Of a DNA stretch of 64,000 nucleotides, positions 35,251 through 42,530 are shown piece after piece. The notes beneath the pieces are model-generated. The model saw only the letters and a program-made list of their open reading frames with translations, was not told the origin of the DNA and did no database searches. Source of the stretch: Gammaproteobacteria bacterium (GTDB lineage Bacteria > Pseudomonadota > Gammaproteobacteria > Pseudomonadales > Pseudohongiellaceae); the NCBI GenBank assembly GCA_009692305.1, contig SHZK01000003.1:62001-126000 (forward strand). Direction: 5' to 3'. Every line of letters begins with the position of its first letter. The first letter of the stretch is position 1. The position numbers were made by a program, and so were the translations under genes.

Positions 35251-36108
35251 ATGAAGGCAACTTTTCTGGTCAAATTGATGGCCTGCTGCGTTTCACTCAC
35301 TGCAGTAAATGGTTTCGCCCAGAACGAAGACTGGACGCGACCATTACCGGGCTTTCGCGTGATTGGAAATCTGTATGGGGTTGGTACCTATGACCTCAGT
35401 GTGTTTCTGCTCACCTCGGACGCGGGTCATATACTCATCAATACGGGTCTGGAAGATTCCACTGCGCAGATTCGCGCGAATATCGAAGCATTAGGGTTTC
35501 GTCTGGAAGACGTGGAAATTCTGCTGACACAACAGGCGCACTGGGATCACACGGCGGCGCTGGCCGAGATTCAGCAAATTTCCGGAGCGCGCATGTTGGC
35601 GACACAGGACGATGCCAGAGTGCTCGAAGACGGTGGTTTCAGCGATGCCCACTTTGGTGGCAGGCAGACCTTCAAGCCCATCAGCGTCGACCGCATTCTG
35701 CAACAGGATGACGTGATTGAACTGGGTGCTATCCGTCTGACCGTACATGAACATCCGGGTCACACTGAGGGCAGCTCAAGTTACAGCATGGTGGTGAACG
35801 AGAATGGACGGGACTATAAGGTGCTGATCGCGAACATGGGCACAGTCAACCCGGGCAAACGTCTCGCAGTCGACCCGACCTATCCCGGTGCGGCGGCGGA
35901 CTTCGCCTATACCTATACCAACCAGAAGCAAATGGACGTGGATGTGTGGGTAGCTGCACACGCCAGCCAGTATGGTTTGCATGATAAATGGCAAGCAGGG
36001 CAGGCGTATAGCCCGGATACCTTTGTGGATCCGGATGGTTTCGTGGCCGCAGTTGAGCGCCTGGAACAGGCCTTTCTGGCAGTGCTGGCGGCGGAGCGAG
36101 TGCACTGA
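35251..36108 (+). CDS. subclass B3 metallo-beta-lactamase, Gln-type zinc site
   Basis: A 285-residue exported metallo-beta-lactamase-fold hydrolase. A signal peptide ends near GFAQN; the start ATG at 35251 has GGGAG upstream. The zinc motif reads Q95-A-H97-W-D99-H100, where most B3 enzymes have H-x-H-x-D-H. Other ligands are in place: His171 in HPGHTEGSSSY and His237 in WVAAHASQYGLHDKW. Gln at the first position is known in GOB-type enzymes and a B3-Q group. Whether this one hydrolyses beta-lactams or another lactone or amide is not decided by sequence. It closes the unit paralog 3 - NHL - lactamase. Confidence 0.88.
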   Translation: MKATFLVKLMACCVSLTAVNGFAQNEDWTRPLPGFRVIGNLYGVGTYDLSVFLLTSDAGHILINTGLEDSTAQIRANIEALGFRLEDVEILLTQQAHWDHTAALAEIQQISGARMLATQDDARVLEDGGFSDAHFGGRQTFKPISVDRILQQDDVIELGAIRLTVHEHPGHTEGSSSYSMVVNENGRDYKVLIANMGTVNPGKRLAVDPTYPGAAADFAYTYTNQKQMDVDVWVAAHASQYGLHDKWQAGQAYSPDTFVDPDGFVAAVERLEQAFLAVLAAERVH

Positions 36109-36150
36109 TTACAGCATAGCCCCACTGCATCTGGAGCGTAGTCGCGCTTG

Positions 36151-36170
36151 GCCGCCATCAGCATGGCGGC
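36151..36170. other. 8-bp hairpin in the ybiT upstream region
   Basis: Perfect stem GCCGCCAT / ATGGCGGC with a CAGC loop, 43 bases after the lactamase stop. There is no T run immediately after, so it is at most an atypical terminator. A T run lies 40 bases later. Confidence 0.5.
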
Positions 36171-36350
36171 TGCGCCGCTGCAGATTGAATCCTCGATCCA
36201 TGCAAATAACGGTTTTTTTACCAGTTTAACCCTGTGAAAAACGCATTTTCACTCGACTCCTGCCCTGCAAATGCCTATAGTATGCACCCTCAAAAGTAGC
36301 CAATGCTGCACTAAGCCGGTAATTTTTCACGACTTTTCAGGACTGTTCCC

Positions 36351-37964
36351 TTGATCTCCGCCGCCAATATCACCATGCAGTTCGCTGCCAAGCCCCTGTT
36401 TGAGAACATTTCCGTCAAATTCGGCGATGGCAACCGCTATGGCCTGATCGGTGCCAATGGCTGTGGCAAGTCCACCTTCATGAAGATTCTGGACGGCAGC
36501 CTCGCGCCTTCGGCTGGTAATGTCTCGGTTACCCCGAACGAGCGCGTTGGCAAGCTGAGTCAGGACCAGTTCGCATTCGAGGCCTATAGCGTCATCGATA
36601 CTGTGATCATGGGGCATCGCGCACTGTGGAAAGTGAAGCAGGAGCGGGATCGTATCTATGCCCTCGCGGAGATGACCGAGGACGAAGGCATGAAAGTGGC
36701 AGAACTCGAAATCGAGTATGCCGAGCTGGATGGTTACACCGCCGAGAGTCGGGCAGGTGAATTATTGATCGGTGCCGGTATTGCCCCCGAGCTGCATTTT
36801 GGACCGATGAGTGAAGTAGCACCGGGCTGGAAACTGCGGGTGTTGTTGGTACAGGCCCTGTTCTCCGATCCAGACATACTGTTGCTGGACGAGCCCACCA
36901 ACAACCTCGACATCAATGCCATCCGCTGGCTGGAAGGTGTGTTGAACCAACGCAAGTCTACTATGGTGATCGTGTCTCACGATCGTCACTTCCTCAATGC
37001 GGTGTGCACGCACATGGCGGACATCGACTTCGGCGAGCTGCGACTCTATCCCGGCAACTATGATGACTTCATGATTGCCTCGACTGCGGCAAGGGAACGC
37101 CTGCAATCCATCAATGCGAAAAAATCTGCCGAGATCACCGACCTGCAACAGTTCGTAAGTCGCTTCTCCGCCAATGCCTCGAAAGCAAAGCAAGCCACAT
37201 CCCGTGCTCGCAGGCTGGAAAAAATCGAGCTGGTGGAGATCAAGCCTTCTTCACGTGTGAGTCCCTACATTCGTTTCCGGCAGGACAAGAAACTGCATCG
37301 CCAGGCGCTGACACTGGAACACCTGACTCACGGTTACGAAGGCGACGAGTTATTGTTCAAGGACGGCAGCATGATCCTCGCGGCTGGTACGCGTCTCGCC
37401 ATCATCGGTGAGAATGGTGCGGGCAAGACGACGTTGCTGCGCTGTCTGATGGGTCAATTGCAAGCCAAGTCCGGCAAGATCCAGTGGGCCGAGAATGCTG
37501 CGATAGGCTATTGCCCACAGGACTCCACGGCAGATTTCAACAACGAACTGAACCTGTTCGACTGGATGAGCCAGTGGCGCAAGCCGAGTCATGACGATCA
37601 GATCGTGCGTGCCACGCTGGGCAAATTGCTGTTCTCCTCAGATGACTTTCTGAAGAAAGTTAAAGTCTGCTCTGGTGGTGAGAAGAATCGCCTGTTGTTC
37701 GGCAAGATGATGATGACCGATCCTAACGTTCTGATTATGGACGAACCGACCAACCACATGGACATGGAAGCAATCGAAGCCCTCAACCTGGCACTGGAAC
37801 ACTACGAAGGTACTCTGATCTTCGTAAGTCACGACCGCGAGTTCGTGTCATCTCTGGCGACACGGGTGATCGAGATCAAGGATCAGACTCTGGTGGATTA
37901 TCAGGGAACGTATGAAGAGTATCTCGCGAGTCAGGTGGTGCTTGGGAAGGCGGCCAGTTTCTAG
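36351..37964 (+). CDS. ybiT: ABC-F family ATPase YbiT
   Basis: A 537-residue duplicated-ATPase protein of the ABC-F translation-factor family, without transmembrane segments. It has two Walker A motifs ([12 protein letters not shown] and [12 protein letters not shown]), two Walker B regions ([14 protein letters not shown] and [14 protein letters not shown]), and the linker with [22 protein letters not shown]. The sequence tracks E. coli YbiT almost throughout ([32 protein letters not shown]), which sets it apart from EttA, Uup and YheS. It likely acts on the ribosome. Translation appears to start at a TTG at 36351. Confidence 0.95.
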   Translation: MISAANITMQFAAKPLFENISVKFGDGNRYGLIGANGCGKSTFMKILDGSLAPSAGNVSVTPNERVGKLSQDQFAFEAYSVIDTVIMGHRALWKVKQERDRIYALAEMTEDEGMKVAELEIEYAELDGYTAESRAGELLIGAGIAPELHFGPMSEVAPGWKLRVLLVQALFSDPDILLLDEPTNNLDINAIRWLEGVLNQRKSTMVIVSHDRHFLNAVCTHMADIDFGELRLYPGNYDDFMIASTAARERLQSINAKKSAEITDLQQFVSRFSANASKAKQATSRARRLEKIELVEIKPSSRVSPYIRFRQDKKLHRQALTLEHLTHGYEGDELLFKDGSMILAAGTRLAIIGENGAGKTTLLRCLMGQLQAKSGKIQWAENAAIGYCPQDSTADFNNELNLFDWMSQWRKPSHDDQIVRATLGKLLFSSDDFLKKVKVCSGGEKNRLLFGKMMMTDPNVLIMDEPTNHMDMEAIEALNLALEHYEGTLIFVSHDREFVSSLATRVIEIKDQTLVDYQGTYEEYLASQVVLGKAASF

Positions 37965-38112
37965 GACGCAAGGTATTGCAACGGCTTTACTGCAACTGGG
38001 CTTTTAGTTAGACCGGTTTGTGTGTCTCCTGATCAAGCTTGGCAAAGGGGGACAGGGTCGTTGCTTGGCAGTAGAGCTGGAATCGCGTACCCGGATCACC
38101 TGATGCTTGAAC

Positions 38113-38676
38113 TCACCAGGTCAAATCATCCGGAATTTTATAATCCGCATAGGGATCATCTTCCGCGCTAATACTATTTTTTGGGAGTGCCTTGAACACG
38201 ACGGCGCTGGCATCAAGCTGTTCTATTCTGTTTGCTACACTCATGGGAACTATTACGTAATTAATTTTTTGCCCTTCCTCTTTCCCTTCCTTTTGTCTGA
38301 CAATGGCGAGATTCCCGGCACTGAGTTGTTCAATCTGCGTCTGACTGACGTAAATATGCTTAATTAATTTGGCATCGGTGAAATTAAATTTCTGCTCACC
38401 TTCCCTGGCGACGATGTTGGTCTCAATAAGCTGCTTTATCTGGGCTGCAAATGCATTTTTTTCGGCTTGCTTATACTTCTCCAGATTCAGCTGCCGATCT
38501 CTGGCAATCTTTTCGGACTGCGCCCGCTCCAGCTCTAACCTGGATTGATCCGCCGCAGGCTGCCTGGTCTTACGGGCAAGTTTTTCCTGTTTGTGTTTGG
38601 TGCGCTGGAGTTGTTTGGCTTTCTTGTCATCTAACAGGCCAGCTTTTTTGAGTTGATCTTGCAGGGAAACAGGCAT
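38113..38676 (-). CDS. DUF2058 family protein (YaiL-like)
   Basis: A 187-residue protein that begins MPVSLQDQLKKAGLLDDKKAKQLQRTKHKQ. A highly charged coiled-coil region (about 20-85) follows, then a C-terminal globular domain with INYVIVPMSVANRIEQLD. This is the typical layout and length of DUF2058, a gammaproteobacterial family annotated as nucleoprotein or polynucleotide-associated. Function is unproven. Single gene, convergent with ybiT. Confidence 0.85.
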   Translation of the reverse strand: MPVSLQDQLKKAGLLDDKKAKQLQRTKHKQEKLARKTRQPAADQSRLELERAQSEKIARDRQLNLEKYKQAEKNAFAAQIKQLIETNIVAREGEQKFNFTDAKLIKHIYVSQTQIEQLSAGNLAIVRQKEGKEEGQKINYVIVPMSVANRIEQLDASAVVFKALPKNSISAEDDPYADYKIPDDLTW

Positions 38677-38738
38677 AGGTAAATTGTTCGTAGTGTTATT
38701 GGTGGTTAGGCAGTCCGGGAGCGAATCACTAGCTGCAT

Positions 38739-39080
38739 CTATTTGAGTTTTACCAGCACCGCACCGGCATTGGCAGGGTCGAGATCAAAATCCTTGATGT
38801 TGCCGCGAAATTGCAGGTCGAGCAGTGCAAGTTGCACTTCGTCTCGAATCAGTCCGGAGCCAACCACAAGTCGAATGTTCATGGCGACGCCTTTCCGCGC
38901 CAAATCAATCTCACTTTGCATCTTGCGCAGCGCGTCTCGCACACGCTCGCCATCGTGCGCAATATCAACCGTGATGGTCGAGCCATCGTGTTGCTGATCC
39001 AGCGCATTGTCGCACTTTGGACAATGGCGCGTATGCCCACTGAAACTCATGCCACATTGCAGACAAATCCCCGGCATCAC
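38739..39080 (-). CDS. small zinc-ribbon protein of unknown function
   Basis: A 113-residue protein. Residues 5-23 hold a four-cysteine zinc ribbon (C-LQ-C and C-PK-C). Residues about 35-113 form a conserved-looking alpha/beta domain, ITVDIAHDGERVRDALRKMQSEIDLARKGVAMNIRLVVGSGLIRDEVQLALLDLQ. The beta-alpha pattern with a VGSGLIRDEV turn is faintly like Smr domains, but the match is not strong enough to name. Cytosolic. It lies 62 bases upstream of the DUF2058 gene on the same strand, so they may be co-transcribed. Confidence 0.6.
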   Translation of the reverse strand: MMPGICLQCGMSFSGHTRHCPKCDNALDQQHDGSTITVDIAHDGERVRDALRKMQSEIDLARKGVAMNIRLVVGSGLIRDEVQLALLDLQFRGNIKDFDLDPANAGAVLVKLK

Positions 39081-39219
39081 ATTCTCGTTGCTATAAATAG
39101 CAGATATCCAGAGTTGGGTTCGTTGCTGGTACTTTTATAGAATCAAGTAGCAAGCACTCTGACTCATTGCCTGTGCGATAGACCATAAACCTGGTCTGTC
39201 CACTGTTTCTTGTTAGCCC

Positions 39220-40239
39220 CTAGTTCTGATCTGCTTCCAATCGGCGTGCGCCAGCCAGTGTACCGGTCATGGAGTAATTACCTTCATGACATGCATATTC
39301 ATAGAGTTGACCGTCTATGGCATGGAAACTGAGCTCGGCTGTCCAGGGTTGACTGTACAGGTCAGCATCTTCCACGGTAAAGCGGTACACAATTTCAGTA
39401 TCCGAGTAGCGGCTAAAACTCTCAGTGACTTTTCCATTGTTGGTAATAGCAGTAGCGCTCTGCTGCATTTGCTGTGGATTAATATTGATGGTTTCTACTA
39501 TCAGCGCGTCATCTTCATACCAGCCTACAGAGTCACCCATGTATTGCTTGAGGACCTCAGGTCGGCGACTGGCGCGGGCTTCTGCGGCGGAATTAAACAC
39601 AGGAATGATGCGCGCATCATGCATCTGTTCGACATTGATCATCACGTAATCATCGGTTTGTACAAACTGATAATTGTTATTGTACAAACCGCTTTGCATA
39701 GGCGGACCTGACTTGCTTGCAGAAAGAATACAACGCTCGGACAAAGGCAGAGCTTCAGGGCCGTCGGCATTGCCGATGCCAGTGACATAGCGGCTGCCGA
39801 AATTGGTACGCTGGAAATCGGTGCCGGGATTTTCCAGACGCGGAATTTGTCCGTTTTCCGGATTAATTATGTAAGAAGTACGGTACTCCCCCTTCACCAG
39901 CGCCAGATTGGAACCGGGATCGACCCAGAAGTGATTGTACGCCCTAGCACCGAAGTCATCTCCGCCCGCGTCAGGCGTGTTATTGACGCCATCATCTTCG
40001 TCAAAGCCACCTTCAACACCACCAATGGGGACGGCGTCCGCAATAACCCGCGCTTGCTCCGCTGTTACTACCAGTGTTTCCAGTTCGCGCGGGCGCGACA
40101 GATTGGTTAAAGACGCATTGCTCCAGACGCCTTCCAGATCGGGCCGCGCCGAGTTTTGAGCCAGCGCGCCAGAGCAGGCCACAGTAGTGCCGAGTAGCAA
40201 GCTTCCAATTTGAGCAGTGTGTTTTATCAAATTCGTCAT
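39220..40239 (-). CDS. secreted family protein, paralog 4
   Basis: A 339-residue exported member of the family at 30.3, 31.5 and 33.0 kb. Signal peptide (MTNLIKHTAQ to ACSGALAQ), then RPDLEGVWSNASLTNLSRPRELETLVVTAEQA. Shared motifs are SERCILSASKSGPPMQSGLYNN, FVQTDDYVMINVEQMHDARIIPV, GWYEDDALIVETININ, VYRFTVEDADLYSQPW and YEYACHEGNYSMTGTL. The ATG at 40239 fits the signal peptide; the frame is open to 40302. It is divergent from the operator-controlled genes at 40.5 kb and may share their regulatory region. Confidence 0.72.
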   Translation of the reverse strand: MTNLIKHTAQIGSLLLGTTVACSGALAQNSARPDLEGVWSNASLTNLSRPRELETLVVTAEQARVIADAVPIGGVEGGFDEDDGVNNTPDAGGDDFGARAYNHFWVDPGSNLALVKGEYRTSYIINPENGQIPRLENPGTDFQRTNFGSRYVTGIGNADGPEALPLSERCILSASKSGPPMQSGLYNNNYQFVQTDDYVMINVEQMHDARIIPVFNSAAEARASRRPEVLKQYMGDSVGWYEDDALIVETININPQQMQQSATAITNNGKVTESFSRYSDTEIVYRFTVEDADLYSQPWTAELSFHAIDGQLYEYACHEGNYSMTGTLAGARRLEADQN

Positions 40240-40424
40240 ATGCAGTGCCTTTGGATTTGACCGTGGTGGAGTTCCGGGAACAGAGACCTTTTTGCAATTC
40301 ATGCGACAGTGACTACGAATGAGTTTAGGTCACTGCACTCTTATATACCACGACAATGGAAAGCAGCAATAGCCAAACGGCTGCCATGGCGTCGGTCACT
40401 TGCATAATGACGTTGCTTGATTGA

Positions 40425-40442
40425 TGTCAAAAATGTTTGACA
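40425..40442. promoter_or_regulatory. operator-like palindrome 1
   Basis: TGTCAAA-AATG-TTTGACA, perfect 7-bp arms around a 4-bp centre. Each arm also forms a TTGACA -35 hexamer on one strand. On the minus strand, the TTGACA is followed 17 bases later by TTATGC, a possible -10 for the paralog 4 gene. Confidence 0.75.
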
Positions 40443-40466
40443 CAAGCAAAAAGTGCAATTACTCTG

Positions 40467-40484
40467 TGTCAAACATATTTGACA
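40467..40484. promoter_or_regulatory. operator-like palindrome 2
   Basis: TGTCAAA-CATA-TTTGACA, the same arms as palindrome 1. The two centres are 42 bp apart, about four helical turns. It lies 49 bases upstream of the plus-strand gene at 40534. Confidence 0.75.
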
Positions 40485-40533
40485 CGTCTGCAAAACCCTC
40501 ATTCCATCAAGTCTCGATCCAGGGAGTAAGTGT

Positions 40534-41004
40534 ATGAAAATCAAAATAGTTGCAGCAATCGGTGTATTCCTGCTCTTTGCGGGTGCTCTGGTAATCGGTC
40601 AACACCTTAACCAACACCAACAATTATCTGACCATGGCCTGATCATTGTGCATGCCAATCCACAGCAGACGGAAAGCGCAGTGGCAAGTGACGAGGATGC
40701 CCCTGTCACGGTTAGCATACGCCAGGAAGATTTTGATCTCTGTACACAGGAATTCTATGTAGGTATTTATGAGCTCGCCAAGGAAGTATTTGCGAACGGT
40801 GCCGACAATGTTACGGCCGAATATTTTCAGGAGCGGACCTTTGCTTACTTCCGCTCCCGTGAATATTTCAGCGCGGAAGCAGCCGAAGGCTGGGTAGAAC
40901 ATGCCAAGGACATACCGGGGCAATTGCTAACTATTATTCGCGAAGATCCAGCAGTGCTGGATACTTGTGCTAACTTCAGCATTGCCCTGGTGGGGCCGCC
41001 GTAG
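40534..41004 (+). CDS. small membrane-anchored exported protein, unknown
   Basis: A 156-residue protein with an N-terminal hydrophobic helix (MKIKIVAAIGVFLLFAGALVIG) that is a signal anchor or signal peptide, then a polar linker. The acidic alpha-helical domain (about 55-150) has two cysteines (FDLCTQEFYVGIYELAKEVF and LDTCANFSIALVG) that could form a disulfide. I do not recognise a family. GGGAG upstream supports the ATG. Lies directly after the twin palindromes and 67 bases before the membrane-protein/XRE pair. Confidence 0.6.
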   Translation: MKIKIVAAIGVFLLFAGALVIGQHLNQHQQLSDHGLIIVHANPQQTESAVASDEDAPVTVSIRQEDFDLCTQEFYVGIYELAKEVFANGADNVTAEYFQERTFAYFRSREYFSAEAAEGWVEHAKDIPGQLLTIIREDPAVLDTCANFSIALVGPP

Positions 41005-41071
41005 TTGCGCCACATAAAGCCATAGATTGATTATTCTTTAGAGTTTACGAAAGCCTGCTGAGGAAAGTGTG

Positions 41072-41497
41072 ATGTCATTTCGCGAGAAGAAAGCCTGGGT
41101 CACCATGATGGCATTGATCGTCGTGACGAGTCCCTACATATTCCTCATGGTACGCGCCTATCACCAGCCCAATCCCGATTTTTTCCGTCTGGTGCACCTG
41201 GTTACGCTTGCCCTGATTACATTCGTTGTGCTGGAAATTGCCCTGGTTTTTGTTGCGCGCAAATTATCACCGGAAGACGCCGGAATTCCCAAGGATGAAA
41301 GGGATCAACTATTTGCTTTCAGAGCAGCCCGGTTCTCTTATGTAGCCCTGATCATTTTGATGATCGCAGTTACTTTTGCAATGATTCATGACGCCGGCGG
41401 TAACTGGGGATATGGTATGTTGTATCTGATCACCATTATTTGTGCAGAGATCCTGCGCGCCATCGTGGTAATCGTGCAATATCGCAGGGGATACTGA
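41072..41497 (+). CDS. four-helix membrane protein, DUF2178-like
   Basis: A 141-residue membrane protein with four hydrophobic segments (about 10-30, 40-62, 90-110 and 115-135). The connecting stretch GIPKDERDQLFAFRAARFSYVAL matches the DERD motif of small membrane proteins (DUF2178-like) that are habitually encoded next to a small XRE regulator. GAGGAAAG precedes the ATG at 41072. Its stop TGA overlaps the next gene's ATG by one base, so the two are translationally coupled. Confidence 0.7.
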   Translation: MSFREKKAWVTMMALIVVTSPYIFLMVRAYHQPNPDFFRLVHLVTLALITFVVLEIALVFVARKLSPEDAGIPKDERDQLFAFRAARFSYVALIILMIAVTFAMIHDAGGNWGYGMLYLITIICAEILRAIVVIVQYRRGY

Positions 41498-41709
41498 TGC
41501 CGGTACTGCCGATCTCCAATCGCATCCGCGAACTGCGGGCGGATCACGGTGAAATGTCCCAGCTGGAACTGGCGCGTCTAATTGGCGTTACGCGACAAAC
41601 TGTCAATGCCATCGAGCTGGGCAAATACTCACCGTCACTGGAAGTGGCGTTTCGTATTGCGGCAGTATTCGATTTACCTTTGGAGAAGGTATTCAAATAC
41701 AAAAAATAG
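41497..41709 (+). CDS. small XRE-family transcriptional regulator
   Basis: A 70-residue protein made of little more than a Cro/C1-type helix-turn-helix: NRIRELRADHGEMSQLELARLIGVTRQTVNAIELGKYSPSLEVAFRIAAVFDLPLEKVF. The length and the close of FKYKK are usual for single-domain regulators paired with membrane proteins. The start ATG at 41497 overlaps the stop of the upstream gene. It is a plausible binder of the palindromes at 40.4 kb, but that is inference. Confidence 0.85.
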   Translation: MPVLPISNRIRELRADHGEMSQLELARLIGVTRQTVNAIELGKYSPSLEVAFRIAAVFDLPLEKVFKYKK

Positions 41710-41851
41710 TGCTGACAGCAGTCGTAATCTGTTGTTCTATGGCGGCTCTATAGTCAGTTAGATACCGCGTGCAGCTACTGTGAGCAAGGTCATCCGTTGC
41801 GACGGCGTGATGCTTGTTCGCCTGAAACGATCTGGCAAGCAAGATAAGAAC

Positions 41852-42418
41852 ATGTCGACACCCATTAAGCCTTCCCAATTGCGCCATCGTATTGCTCTCG
41901 AGCAGGATATCCCCGCGCTGGTTGAGTTGATGCAGTTATCTATTGCCGAAAACATGAAAGAGTTTCTGTCCGCCGCAGAGATAGAAGCAGCGAAGGAATC
42001 CATGGGCGTAGACAAAACGCTGATCGTGGATGGCAGCTACTTCGTGATTGAAGCCGTGGTTGATGGGAAAGCGGTGCTGGTTGGTTGCGGTGGCTGGGGC
42101 AAACGCCGAACTCTGTATGGTGGCATGCATACGGCGGGTCGGAATGACAGCTTCAGCGATCCCGCCACCGAAGCGGCGCGCATCCGCGCGATGTATACGC
42201 ATCCAGCATGGACGCGCAAAGGTATCGGCAGTTTGTTGCTGGCTCTCGGTGAGCAGGCGGCGCGCGCCGCTGGCTTTAAGCGGATTGAACTCGGAGCTAC
42301 TGTGGCGGGAGCACCGCTCTATATTGCGAAGGGCTATGTGGAGTTTGGGCGCGTGCATCATGCAGGTGCAAACGGTGCCGGCAATTTGGTGATTAAGATG
42401 ACGAAATCTCTGGCTTGA
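41852..42418 (+). CDS. GNAT family N-acetyltransferase
   Basis: A 188-residue acetyltransferase. The core is HRIALEQDIPALVELMQLSIAENM, a beta-strand pair around VGCGGWGKRRTLYGG, and the acetyl-CoA loop MYTHPAWTRKGIGSLLLALGEQAARAAGFKRIELGA, followed by APLYIAKGYVEFG. The motif R-K-G-I-G-S is the GNAT Q/RxxGxG/A signature. The acceptor substrate is unknown. The ATG at 41852 (MSTPIK) is the likely start; the frame is open to 41780. Confidence 0.85.
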   Translation: MSTPIKPSQLRHRIALEQDIPALVELMQLSIAENMKEFLSAAEIEAAKESMGVDKTLIVDGSYFVIEAVVDGKAVLVGCGGWGKRRTLYGGMHTAGRNDSFSDPATEAARIRAMYTHPAWTRKGIGSLLLALGEQAARAAGFKRIELGATVAGAPLYIAKGYVEFGRVHHAGANGAGNLVIKMTKSLA

Positions 42419-42530
42419 GCAAACCCGGCTTTTGTACCAGTCTTTCACCAATAAAATAATAGCATTTTGTATACGCAATAAGCCTGGATGAGTAAGATCT
42501 AGTTCCATTGATCTGCTTTGTTTTTGTTGC

